Assembly (NCBI GenBank): GCA_002270565.1
Contig: NQMI01000031.1
Span: 62,001 to 126,000, forward strand
Direction: 5' to 3'
Length of the DNA stretch: 64,000 bases
From: Stenocarpella maydis
Taxonomy: Eukaryota; Ascomycota; Sordariomycetes; Diaporthales; Diaporthaceae
In this document: piece after piece, positions 23,266 through 33,716 of the stretch
Position numbering within the stretch: position 1 is the stretch's first letter
Layout: each line of letters starts with the position of its first letter
Program-made: the position numbers and the translations under genes
The notes under the pieces: model-generated
Seen by the model: only the letters and a program-made list of their open reading frames with translations
What the model was told of the DNA's origin: nothing
Databases searched by the model: none

Positions 23266-24066
23266 GGATGGATTTAAACTATAGATTGGCCAACTATGTA
23301 GCTCCTTAGGGTAAGATGCAGGTAACTAATCGATGGGGATCTGAAGTTTTGCTGGTTGCTAGTACTGTGTGATCCCTTTTTATGTCTTAGGGTACTTGCT
23401 AACTGCCATCCGGGGCTCAGGGTGGTGATAGTTAGTGGTCCTCCCCCTTGGGGTAGGGCAGCATTAATATGCGTGGCTTTTGCCAACTAAGTTACATTGG
23501 TCAGTCAACTGCCATAGGTTGTATTCTTGCTGGGCAAGTTAACATGGAGCTATTCTTACAGCAATTATTGTGATCCTTCATATGGTATTTAGGTAGAGGA
23601 AGGGGTTATTACCAGCTGGCTATAATCCATATATCCTTTTACCTTAATGATAAGGGTATTATTGTTAATAAGGCGCCCTAGCGCCTTGTTTAGAGTACTC
23701 TTTGTGAAGGCATCTATTGTGTTACAGTCCCTAGTAATCCACTGGATCTTATGGATCTTATGCTTCTTGTATAACTGCCTTAATACCATCACGTTGATTA
23801 TAAGGCGCTTCTCTTTTATCATCCCTAGCTTAACCAGATACTTATATAAAGAGTAGGAATCTATATAGATAACAAGAGGGATCTCTGGCAGGTTTAAGTG
23901 CGTAGTAATTTAGCGGAGAGTAGCAGCTATTATAATCCCCATATTAAAGCTATTAACTATACTATAGATCTTGGAAGCAAGTATACTATATGTAACCCTC
24001 TTGCACTTAATTAACAACTAATAGAGGATATTCCCAGTGATCTCCCATATAGATAGTTATTTGGTT
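23266..24066. repeat. First copy of an ~800-bp duplicated segment (partner 24075-24879)
   Basis: The segment begins GGATGGATTTAAACTATAGA and repeats after an 8-base gap of N at 24067-24074, with many transition differences in both directions. It covers the RNase H end of the polyprotein; this copy keeps a shorter open piece (YKKHKIHKIQW at 23822-23589). The two copies probably come from different elements joined at the gap. Confidence 0.85.
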
Positions 24067-24074
24067 NNNNNNNN

Positions 24075-24879
24075 GGATGGATTTGAACTATAGATTGGCT
24101 AATTGTGCAGCTCTTTAGGGTAAGATGCAGGTAACTAATTGATGGGGATATGAAGTTTTGCTGGTTGCTGGTACTGTGTGATCCCTTTTTGTGTCTTAGG
24201 GTACTTGTTGACTGCCATCTGGGGCTTAGGGTGGTGATGATTGGTGGTCCTCCCCTATGGGGTAGGGCGGCGTTGGTGTGCGTGGCTTTGCTGACCAAGT
24301 TGCGTTGGTTAGTTAACTGCTGTAGGTTGTGGTCTTTGCTGGGCAAGTCAGTGTATAGCTGTTCTTGCAGCAATTGTTGTGATCCCTTGCATGGTGTTTA
24401 GGTAGAGGAAGGGGTTGTCGTTGCCAGCTGGCTACGGTTTATATATCCTTCTACCTTGATGATGAGGGTATTGTTGTTGATAAGGCGTTCCAATGCCTTA
24501 TTTGGGGTACTCTTCGTGAAGGCATTTGCTGGGTTATAGTCCCTAGCAATCCACTGGATCTCGTGGATCTTATGCTTCTTGTATGACTGCCTTAATGCTA
24601 TTACGTTAATTATAAGGTGCTTCTCTTTTGTTGTCCCTAGCTTGACTAGATACTCATATAAAGAGTAGGAATCTGTATAGATAATAAGAGGGATCTCTGG
24701 TAGGTTTAAGCGTGTGGTAATTTGGCGGAGAGTAGCAGCTATTATGATCCCTATATTAAAGCTATTGACCATGCTGTAGATCTTGGAAGCAAGTATGCTA
24801 TATATAACCCTCTTGCACTTGGTTAATAACTAATGGAGGACATTCCCGGTGATCTCTTATATAGATGGTTGCTTGGCTT
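24075..24879. repeat. Second copy of the ~800-bp duplicated segment
   Basis: Matches 23266-24066 from its first base after the gap, with less A/T enrichment. It is contiguous with the RT region and keeps the longer RNase H frame, so it is the likelier natural 3' end of this copy. Confidence 0.85.
24398..24772 (-). pseudogene. Copia RNase H domain remnant
   Basis: An open 124-residue piece contains LIIYTDSYSLYEYLVKLGTT, the KHKIHEIQWIARDYNPANAFTKS segment and a final INRSQLA, all standard for copia RNase H (TDS..YE.L, EI.WI, NPAD..TK). The usual NPAD reads NPAN (Asp to Asn). It is cut off upstream by a stop codon where the polyprotein should continue. Confidence 0.85.
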
Positions 24880-25027
24880 GCGCTTCATTTACTAGGGCAA
24901 TTATATAGCTAATCTGAGAACTAAGGTCCTTATTATTAGTAAAAGATCCGTTTATAAAGATTATCAACTTAGCTGCTGTGAGGTCTAGAGGAATGTAGTT
25001 AAGACTATGGCTAAGGTAATCTGCTTG

Positions 25028-25925
25028 CTACTTTAGCTGCTTGTTTAACTTGGTGCAGTCCTCTTCTTTGGGGTCTTGGATTTGAGTTGCAATAGAGAGG
25101 TTAAATGCTGCTTCTGGGTGGCAAATAGAAGCTAGATATGCTCCTCTTGCGCGCTGCTCCATGTACTGTTGAGCGCGGTCCTTAGCCGTACAGTTAACTG
25201 GCTGTATTTTTGCCCCTTGGCCCTTCTGTCTGAGATGTATGATGCTGTTGTGTGATATCGTGATCTTCGTGCTATTGAAGTCCAGTAATTTCTCAGGAGT
25301 TAGCCTATCCTTTGGCTTGCAGTGGATCTCCTCCTCCTTAATCTTCTGTTCTTTAAGCTCTGAAAAGGCTGGGGTATAGAGGGTGAGAGTATCATTAGTC
25401 TGCATGGCGGTAATATTAAAGATGTCCTTACTGCTATGGTTAGCTATTAAGAGGTATGGGTCGTATGCAGACACAATCATCCCCAGCTTCTTGATGTGGT
25501 GCTTGTGGTATGTGGCCTATTAGTGTACACCGGCTTCTGCAACGCCATATAAGGGCTTGATTACCCTTATGATTGTGCCGGCCGGGTATTTGCCCCTTAT
25601 TTTAGGGGGAAGGTAGTATAGAATGGGCCTCTTGAGTGTGGATTTTGATTGTGGATAGGCCTGAGTAATATTATGGAGCTTAAGATGTAGTCCCTTAGTT
25701 ATTAATGTAGGCGTAAGAGCAATGAGAAGTTGATGACTTATATGTTGTACTGTTGGTGATTGTGTGAGGATCTTATGCTTTATAAGGTTACTAAATCCGG
25801 TAATAATGAGGCGGGACTTCTCATATAGCTTCTTAGTTTTACCCTTAATCTCCCTAATAATGTAAGATTTAAAGATTTGGATTCCTCCGTGCTTCCGCTT
25901 ATCGAACCGCTTGAACTAGAACACT
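25028..25925 (-). pseudogene. Copia reverse transcriptase domain remnant
   Basis: The minus strand reads YEKSRLIITGFSN, then ILTQSPTVQ, LKLHNITQAYPQS, KPLYGVAEAGVHW, a stop, then a 150-residue open piece from 25480 with YDPYLLIA, MQTNDTLTL and QRARGAYLASICHPEAAFNLS. This is the copia RT core. The catalytic pair, normally QTDD in this clade, reads QTND, and the DITQAY aspartate reads Asn. Both are G-to-A type changes, so the enzyme cannot be active. Confidence 0.88.
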
Positions 25926-26393
25926 TTTTAGCTGATTAGCTTGGATACTTCCTTATTATCTGACTCTTTAAAGGGGTTGCCTGGGGTGGTAATGATGCTG
26001 TCCTGGCGGAGCTTTAGAGCAAGCTTGTAGTTCTCGACTTTGCGTGGGGTGAGGAATATGTGAGCGGTAATCTTGTCTTCTATATTATTAGCAGTAGTAG
26101 CGCTGTTGTTATCGTTATCCGTGATGATAACCGCCCTCTTCCTGCTTTTGGCTCCCTGTGGCCGTCCTTGTTGTTGAGGGACTACTGGGTTAGGAATAGT
26201 TGGTATGGGGTCTGGCTTGAAGCGTACTGGCTCCTCTAGGGTATTGTTAGGGTCTGGTAGATTAAGAGGTTCTTCTTTGTTATGATAGTACGGCTGTATA
26301 AGGGTTGACTGGAAGATGACTAGTTTATTAGGAAGGTTGATTGTTATATTGTGGTTATTAATAGAGAGCAGTTTGTATGGGCCTTGCCACCCA

Positions 26394-26682
26394 GTCTTTT
26401 CTCTCTATACCTGAACTTCGCTCTGGAGTGGTAGGCTTAAGACTTCTGATGTAACTGGGCCGTTCCTTATATGCAATGCTTTGCTGATTTTGTGTGTAGC
26501 GTTGATTTTCCTGACCTCCTTTATTGCCTTCTGTACCGCTTTGGCTCTCTTTAGAGTAGATGGCGTAGGGGCTGAGTCCTTTGTTATATGCGGGTATGCT
26601 CTAAATATAAGGAGAGTTGGCATGAGACTGTCCGGGCTAACTGTGTTGTTGACCGCACTCAAGCTTGCCTGTAGTATAGCTT
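26394..26682. repeat. 289-bp duplication, copy 1 (partner 26691-26979)
   Basis: Almost identical (two T/C differences near its start) to 26691-26979, offset 297 bp, with a single N at 26683 between them. It encodes the SAVNNTVSPDSLMPTLL..QSEV segment twice in a row. The position at an N suggests an assembly join of overlapping reads rather than a real tandem duplication. Confidence 0.9.
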
Positions 26683-26690
26683 NCTACTTA

Positions 26691-26979
26691 GTCTTTTCTC
26701 TCCATACCCGAACTTCGCTCTGGAGTGGTAGGCTTAAGACTTCTGATGTAACTGGGCCGTTCCTTATATGCAATGCTTTGCTGATTTTGTGTGTAGCGTT
26801 GATTTTCCTGACCTCCTTTATTGCCTTCTGTACCGCTTTGGCTCTCTTTAGAGTAGATGGCGTAGGGGCTGAGTCCTTTGTTATATGCGGGTATGCTCTA
26901 AATATAAGGAGAGTTGGCATGAGACTGTCCGGGCTAACTGTGTTGTTGACCGCACTCAAGCTTGCCTGTAGTATAGCTT
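26691..26979. repeat. 289-bp duplication, copy 2
   Basis: Near-identical partner of 26394-26682. Unlike copy 1, it continues without interruption into the integrase upstream on the minus strand. Confidence 0.9.
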
Positions 26980-27360
26980 CTTTGGTAAATGTGGTTGATA
27001 ACTCGGCGTATAATATGTTAAAAGCCTTGCGTAAAGGAGCGTGATATTGCTTTACTTTGCTGATTGATTAGTGTGCTTCTGCGGGTATTTGTTTATATGT
27101 AATCCCTATGATATGTGTAGTACTCTTGAACTTGCTGGAAGCAAAGTTAGTCCCTGCATTGAATATAAGATGGTCTGGGGGACCTATGTATGTATTGATC
27201 CAGCAGCTCTGTAGGGCTTCCTATGTATCTTTGGTGGAGAGAGAAGCTAAGAATCGTTTGGCTTGGAAGGAGGTGGCTAAGTCAATAATGTATAGTATAG
27301 GGAGCCCTATCAAGTATATCACATCCATGATAACTTCGTAGTTGAAATTAATATCATTAT
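26694..27360 (-). pseudogene. Copia integrase domain remnant
   Basis: The minus strand, with stops, reads MDVIYLIG..ILYIIDLATSFQAKRF, WINTYIGPPDHLIFNAGTNF and PAEAHQSISKVKQYHAPLRKAF, then an open frame with SAVNNTVSPDSLMPTLLIFR and RNGPVTSE..QSEVRVWREK. This is the copia integrase core (expected DAG; VEAH-SIG). The second catalytic Asp reads Asn (NAG), while the Glu of PAEAH is kept. Confidence 0.85.
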
Positions 27361-28119
27361 GGAGGTTAAACTTGAATCTCTGGGGCGCGGGAGAGTGCAT
27401 TTAGTAATGGTAGCAGAACTTAGTAATAGCCTCTAGTGCTAAGGAATCAATATTATAGCTAGCGCCTGCTAGTAGCCGAGAGAGCCTCTCAACTGATGGG
27501 TGCCTAAATCATCTGTATAGTCGCTGTAACTCGGTCTCTGTAAGGAAGAGAATGGGGGCATTGCTGCCCTTGTTGATATCTGTGAGGAACCATGGATGTC
27601 CCTACTTCCAAGTGATAGGAAACATCCTCTTATGCTGCCAATTTGGCTTATGTTATATGACTTCATTAGTTGTATTCCGCATGAAGAGCGAGTGTGTATT
27701 CATGTCTTGTATATATAAGAGGAAGGGGGTTGGCGTCTTCATCACGTGGAACATTAAGTTGCTGGCTATTGTATTAACTATAGTTGCCCTTATTAACTAT
27801 AGTAGTTTTCCTGGCCTAAAGCAAACTGTTGCTTCTCCTGCACGGGATATATTAAGAGTAATAGGCACAAGTTGCTGCAGCATAGTATATTGGTCGTGCC
27901 TAATAGTGGAGTAGTTAGCTGCACTAGTATCTGGGAGAATCCCTTGGAAATGCTAACGCGAGTAGTTATCTATTGTGAAGACCTTCTTAATACCGCTGGC
28001 TCCTTTGCTGGTCTTGGTGTTGCTGGTGTTGATGTTGTTCCCGCTAGTCATAGGGCCGGGGTCGTTCTGGTCCTCCTTGTTGTTGTTGATGCTAAAAGTA
28101 TGGAGGAAGGCTTGGTTTA

Positions 28120-28651
28120 CTAACTACGTATAGTTTTCGCGGCTTTTAGCACTGCTGATAAATATACTGGTGCTTTCTTGATTGTTGCTCTTATAGTTAA
28201 TGCCCTTATAGTTAATAAGAAATGAGTAGAATTCTTTATCCGAGCTGCTGTATATATATATATATGTGCCCTTGGCCCTCTGGCGCTCTTGGAAGGAGTG
28301 ATTTGATGACTAATACCCCTCCTTCTGGCAGATATAGCACCTTTTCTTATCTGGGGGGTTGTCTCTCCTGCGCCTTCCGTATGGGTAGTTGTCTCCTCTA
28401 GGGGGTGGTTGGAAGTTGCCCTGGGGGCGATAGTTGCTTTGGGGATGGTAGTTGCCTTGTCCCGGGGGGTATTGCCCACGTGCAGAGCCTCGTGAGTAGT
28501 TGCCTCTATACCGCTGGTTATTATTATACTGGCGGTCCAGGTAGTACTGGTTATTATTAGGGTGCTTAGAGTGATAAAAGTGGTTATAATTAGGGTAGTT
28601 AAAGTGCTTGTTATTACCCTGGTCTTCCTTATTATTATAGTTGCCATCTAG
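28120..28651 (-). pseudogene. Copia gag tail with mutated zinc knuckle
   Basis: Directly downstream of the gag core, the minus strand is rich in Asn, Tyr, Gly and Arg codons (QYPPGQGNYHPQSNY) and then reads RCYICQKEG followed by Tyr, stop and SSNHS. The expected CxxC-x4-CWS..H zinc knuckle has its third Cys changed to Tyr and the Trp to TAG, both G-to-A. Confidence 0.75.
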
Positions 28652-29308
28652 CTAATTGTTATTACCTTGCCCTGTAGTGTATTGCTGGGAGGGGCGCTGA
28701 GGTCCTGATGATGCAGCATAATGATGGAGCATGTCACATGCTTCGTTGGTAGTAGCCGGGGCCGTTACCTCAATGTAGTAGAACTCGGGTATACTATATA
28801 TTGCGCATATGAGGTTGTCATGTAGTGGTTTGTCTTTAAGTGCTCCTTTATAGCTAAGTATTCGGGTGTATTGCTTTATGTTTTTGATTAGAATCTCTAC
28901 TACTTCTGATGGGGTTTTATTTTTGTTTCTTTGCTGTATTGATGTAAAAGTAGTGGTGTTCCATACGGTTAAATACACTTATTGTCTGCTGTCTATATTA
29001 AATTGTTGCTTGAGTTTGGTATATGCTGTAGCGAAGGTGTCTCTATCTGTAATTGACTGGATATAAAAGTCCTTGGCCTCACCCTTTAATATTATAGGTA
29101 ATGCTGCCCGGAAGTGGGTAGGGTATAGGTGATTGTTCTTACAGATATTATAAAAAAGATGAATCTTATTATTAAGCACTTTATCCGTTGCCCCGGTGAA
29201 CTTCTCGTTGTCCGAGTAGTATTTAGCTAAGTTGGCGGACATCCCTTTCTCTAATGATATGCTATTTAGTGGTACTGGAGGGATTGTTGCATACTTCTTA
29301 TAGGACAC
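28652..29308 (-). pseudogene. Copia gag core, interrupted by one stop
   Basis: Two open pieces (29308-28979 and 28978-28652) lie in one frame with a single stop between them. The first contains FTGATDKVLNNKIHLFYNICK and LILKGEAKDFY-like gag features; the second contains VWNTTTFTSI and NDLICAIYSIPEFYY-like features. This is the ordinary copia gag layout. The plus-strand frames here are shadows. Confidence 0.75.
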
Positions 29309-30565
29309 TTGGAATTCTTCCCACTTGGGTGATGACTTGTAGCCGTTAGAGGTCTCAAAGGTATAGATGCTGCGTGGCTGATGGGATGGTGGTTAAGGTT
29401 CGGGTACGGCTGGTGCAGTGGGTTGCAGTATGGGTCCCTGAGTACTTAGGCCTATTCTCTGGTTGTTGCTTAGTACTAGTGTATATCCTTTAAACGATCT
29501 GTTGTTATTAAAAGGGATATAATTATAATATCTCTTTAATTAAATCATCTGTTGATACTAGTGTTGTACAGATGCCGGGGCTCTTGGCAGGGATTCTGAC
29601 TCTAATAGTTCTATAAAGGCCTTTATATTGTTGTTGACCTGTAGGCGTATCCCTTTGCATTATAGCATCTTCTTGAGGGCCGAGAGGATATCGTGATGGA
29701 CTGCCTTGAATGCTGGTTCTTCCTAACCCTGGAAGTCGTTCTTAAACTCTTTGTAGATATCTTGGCTAGTGAGTCTTGTGTATGCTTGATGGCGCCATTG
29801 CACGTAGGTACTCAGGTGCATTATATGTTGTCTTGGGTTACTTAGGGCCTCTGGATCTGGGTCTATTCCCCATAGGTTGGCGTTGAGACCTGATTTAGCG
29901 GTGGCTTCCTTAAGTGATGTTTCCTTAATTATATCCCACAAGTTGATCGGGCTAAGACCGGTGGCACCTGCTGGTGCAGTTGTTGATGCTGATGGCGTAG
30001 GGGTGTTGTCTTCGCTAGCTATTGTGATGTATGGGTTGTGTGGTTGATAATAGGGGTGTGCTAGGGCAAAGTAGGGGTCAAATAAATGGTGATAAGGGGT
30101 AGTGAGTGTGTAGGGGTAAGCTTGTTAGCAGGGGGTAGTGAAGATGTGCTGGCTGGTAAGGTTAACCTCAGCTAGTATAGCTGATTACCAAGGGGATTGC
30201 CGGGGTAGTTACCAATGGGTGCTGAAGTAGTAATATCTCCAGCATTATCTTCAAGAGGTATGCTATGGTTAGCAACATTTGAGCCCACGGCATTCCATGG
30301 TTGCTTTCTAATGATACTTAAGGCATAATAAATACACATAGGAAAGAAGGTGGAGTATAGCGTTATGTATGTAGAGCCCTCTTCTTCTCCCACGATAGGT
30401 AGCTAAATAATTCGCTAAAAAGCCCATCGGAGTTATCTTCAGTTTGAGTATGCGTTCAGCTACGTGAGCACACGCCCTACTATTCAAAGCAGTTAATTAA
30501 TATCTATTCTCTTTATCCTTAGCTTAAATCTCTATAATTCGCCCCTTGCAATCCACTAATCGAAT

Positions 30566-30781
30566 TGTTGGATGGGTTACGTATTGCAATACGAGTAGGG
30601 TATTATTCTTATATTTCTCTCTGTCTCGGTAGGTAGTGGGTGGAGTGGGCGTAGCCCGCCAGCTATCTCGGGTCTATATAGTGGGTGGTAGTTGCTTAGT
30701 AAGCAACTACGCCCTCTGGCTACAGTACGGTGGCTGTAGCGATAGCCCACCAATGTGCTGTTGCACACTACTATTGCCACA
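30566..30781 (-). repeat. 5' LTR of the copia element
   Basis: TGTTGG to CCACA on the plus strand, 216 bp, similar over its whole length to 22078-22288. The primer-binding site should follow on the left (minus strand ATTCGATTAGTGG from 30565); I could not match it to a tRNA. Confidence 0.85.
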
Positions 30782-32043
30782 GCGAGTATACTTAGCTAGA
30801 GGGCTTACTATTCTAAGGGATGTGTAAGGCGGATTTATTAAGCGTGATTTCAAGTATGCAGAAGGGAAGTTAATGCTGTGCGGGCGTACTTATAAAAACG
30901 TGTTTTTAAGCGTTTTTTAAGCGTGATTAACTGACTCACAATACTAATTGGGGGGGGGGGGCAAGTTTTGTTTTCCACAGATAGCGCCTGCCTGCGCCAG
31001 AACTCGAGGCACCGATCATTATGGTCGGAGACAGCACGGGCCTGGGACCCTCCCGAGGCTTTATCCAAGAACGCGCCTTGTTCATCGGGGACAAGGAGAT
31101 GGGGAGAGACCAGATCTCGCCTGCCCTGCTGTTCTTTGGTTGTCGATGTCCGCGATTTGATGGTCTTTACCGAGCGAGCTGGATGCGATGGAGAAGGACG
31201 GTGTCATGAGTTTACGGGGGGGATACAGCCGGGAACATGACAGCCTTGGAAGGGTGGCTGTCGGTGTGTTGCGGACATGGTGAAGGGTCATTTGGAGGTC
31301 ATTTAACTTTGGAGCCGAGGAGCCCGCATCCACATATGCAAAGCTAAGGGAATATAAAATGGAGTCTATTCGGTGCCTACTCTAGCCCTGTTTGAGCAGG
31401 ACTGGATCACTTGAAGGGAGGATGAGGCGTCCGTTGGTGGTTGGTTGATAGCCATGGCGCGAGGTCGATATCGGAGATATGTAACTAAGAGAAGGCAGTA
31501 TTGGCCTGGAAATTTCGGAACGAGTACAGGTGAAAGACTTCCTTCATGCTCGAATCGGAAATGACACACACAAGTGTGTGTGTGTGTGTGTCGGACTTGT
31601 TGTAAACACAAAACTAGTCACGGCTTCGCTGGACGACAAGATAACGCTGACTGAAAATTCCACTTTCTGTACTAATCACTTCACCCTCGTTGACTAACGT
31701 AGACTGATATTTGCCTGCTATTTAAAGGCAATTGTTGTTTTTGCAAATTTTCCTGAAGATTAAGGGAGGAAGTGCCAAGTTTCCGGGTTGTCAGGCTGAA
31801 ATTGGCATTATTTCAAAGGTCTCTAGAATCAGGCCTGTCTTTCTTGGGATTCTCATTTTAATGGAATCAGTGATAGAATCGGTTTTTGTGTGAGAGTCCT
31901 GGCATCCGGTTGGATCTCCACAGCAACATAAAGGACCTCCCAGTGCACCGCAGACGGAATCATAACGGGCATTACCAAACTACCACACTACTTCCGAAAG
32001 CACCCACACAGAGCCACATACTGCACTACAGCAGGCCGTCAAT
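30782..32043. other. Gene-free region between copia element and island
   Basis: Holds two direct TTAAGCGTGATT words (about 30838 and 30918), a 12-base G run at 30950-30961, and an (AC)n next to (GT)n microsatellite at 31564-31591. No coding region recognised. The 3' part presumably carries the promoter of the gene at 32044. Confidence 0.5.
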
Positions 32044-32846
32044 ATGCCTGGCGATGAGAACAGCGGCACTCTCATCCTCGGCTTCACTCATCATGAGATT
32101 GAGCTAACCCTGATGTCCATTCAGTGCATAAAACCGAGCAAGCGGTACAGTGCCGGTTGGGAAGTAAGTCACGCTGCCATGTTCCAATTCATACGAGAGA
32201 ACAAGGCAGTTGATGACCCTGCCAACTTGCAGATTTCGATGGAGAAATTCTCTGAGCTCACAAACACCGAAACCCACCAAGCCCGAGCACAGTGGAAGAG
32301 TCTGAGCAGCAGGCTGATGCGGCTGAAACGGCTGGCCAACGAGGCCCCCTCCCCGCAGCATCATGACGGTCGCGTGGGGGCCGCAGAGGATTGTATCATT
32401 GTCAGAGGAGACATGAGCGATGATGGTGATGCTGCTGATGCCGCCGATTCAGACGAGCGCGAGCAGCAGCAGCAGAAGGGGCGCACTCCCACGCGCAAGG
32501 CCAGGGCGATGGGAAAGGGAAAGAAAATCGCCAAGCCCTCCATCCTCGACAGCATCGAAGCTGGGTCCGACGAGGAACGACATAACATCGCAGCCACGGG
32601 CGAGGGTGACTTGCAGAACAATAGGGACGAGATTGCCGAGCCATCTACCAGCGATGACCGTATCAAACAAGCGTGGGCTGATATTGGCGATGGCAGTAAG
32701 CACCACTCTTCTCACTGCACAATTGCCCAATTGTGACGCTTTTGCGTCTCTCCGGATACATTGCTTCAGGCTACACAGTTGATGGCTAACATGTACTAGT
32801 GACTGAGGACAAGTGGAATGAGATGGGAGACAGGCTTGCTCTGTGA
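32044..32846 (+). CDS. Hypothetical protein, acidic/basic, probably nuclear
   Basis: Two exons, 32044-32695 and 32800-32846, joined across an intron with GTAAGC donor, GCTAAC branch and CTAG acceptor, give 232 residues ending TEDKWNEMGDRLAL. The N-terminal ~100 residues look helical and contain a W..FIRENKA..LQISMEKFSELTNT segment ending in QARAQWKSLSSRL, similar in layout to small fungal proteins with a Myb/SANT-like helix bundle, though I cannot place it in a family. The rest is charged and low in complexity: an acidic DDGDAADAADSDE run, a Gln run and a basic KARAMGKGKKIAKP patch that could act as a nuclear signal. The final exon is short but follows good splice signals. Function unknown. 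Confidence 0.7.
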
Positions 32847-33716
32847 ACGAGTTTGCAATTACTACCAGCATCGAGCGTCAGCCACCCGAAAACGACCCCC
32901 CCATCGCTGAGGTTCAAGCCATAAGCCTGAGTTTCCGCCCAGCCATGGCGTTGTGGTATGTAAGTCGCTGAGCCGGCCCGTACCTGCCAGGCAGGTATCT
33001 TGGTTGCGAGTCATCGAAAATAGCCATACATTGGTCACATAGTTCAGTTGCCCGACGAAGATCGTACAGCTCCTGAGCCGACCAGTTGCTAGGGGTTTGT
33101 TGAGCGTTGTTGTCTCTCAAGTTGTTTGTTCCTTCAATGGCGCACTTCGAACTCAAAATGATCGTTTCCGGGCCAGAACTGGCGTTCAGAATGGTAACTC
33201 TTCTTCCTCATTACGGGTGGTCAGCACACAGCTTTATGGCATTCAGCTGGTGTGTCTCCCCTGGGGCTGCATATGGAGCTAAACTATTGTGGCAGGGTCT
33301 GAGGTGGCTGCCGCAACTTTTTCCCACTTGCCATCCCTACATTAGTATCATTTCTTCCGCCAGGCGTTGGGATTCGCTAGGCTATCAGAGTCCGTAATTA
33401 CGCATAGAGGATCAAAAATGGCCGTCTGTTGCATCGGACATTAGGCTTTCAACACTGCGGAGCTTCCTCGCAATAGGGAATTGAGCACACCTTCGGTATC
33501 TTAGCGTGGCGACGTGAGGCGAATGGAACATTCAGATACTGAGCTTCCCTGGCGGAGCACATCTTGTCAGGCAAAGGACGTAGTCACAGGACACGAACCA
33601 GCCTAGCTTCGGTCGTGCAAAGGTGTTCTAGACCGGGCTTTACCGGCTCTGTTCTCATTCGACCTATACCACTAAAATCCACCTCTTTGCACCCTCCAAA
33701 CCCCACGACACCCACC
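32847..33716. other. Intergenic, no gene seen
   Basis: Convergent 3' ends of the genes on either side. GC-balanced, short chance frames only. Confidence 0.5.

Larger units (their letters stand above)
22078..30781 (-). mobile_element. Defective Ty1/copia retrotransposon
   Basis: Two LTRs (22078-22288 and 30566-30781) flank an 8.3-kb interior read on the minus strand in the order gag, zinc knuckle, integrase, reverse transcriptase, RNase H, which is copia order. A polypurine tract next to the 3' LTR fits this direction. All domains carry nonsense or catalytic changes of C:G-to-T:A type, so the element is dead. The 5 bases outside the LTRs do not match (TATAT and GCGAG), so no target duplication is seen. 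Two internal duplications sit at sequencing gaps, so the assembled interior may be a chimera of several copies. Confidence 0.9.

Noticed and set aside
27108..28123. Plus-strand hydrophobic frames in the copia interior
   Set aside because: Reverse reading of the integrase/gag region; hydrophobicity comes from base composition.
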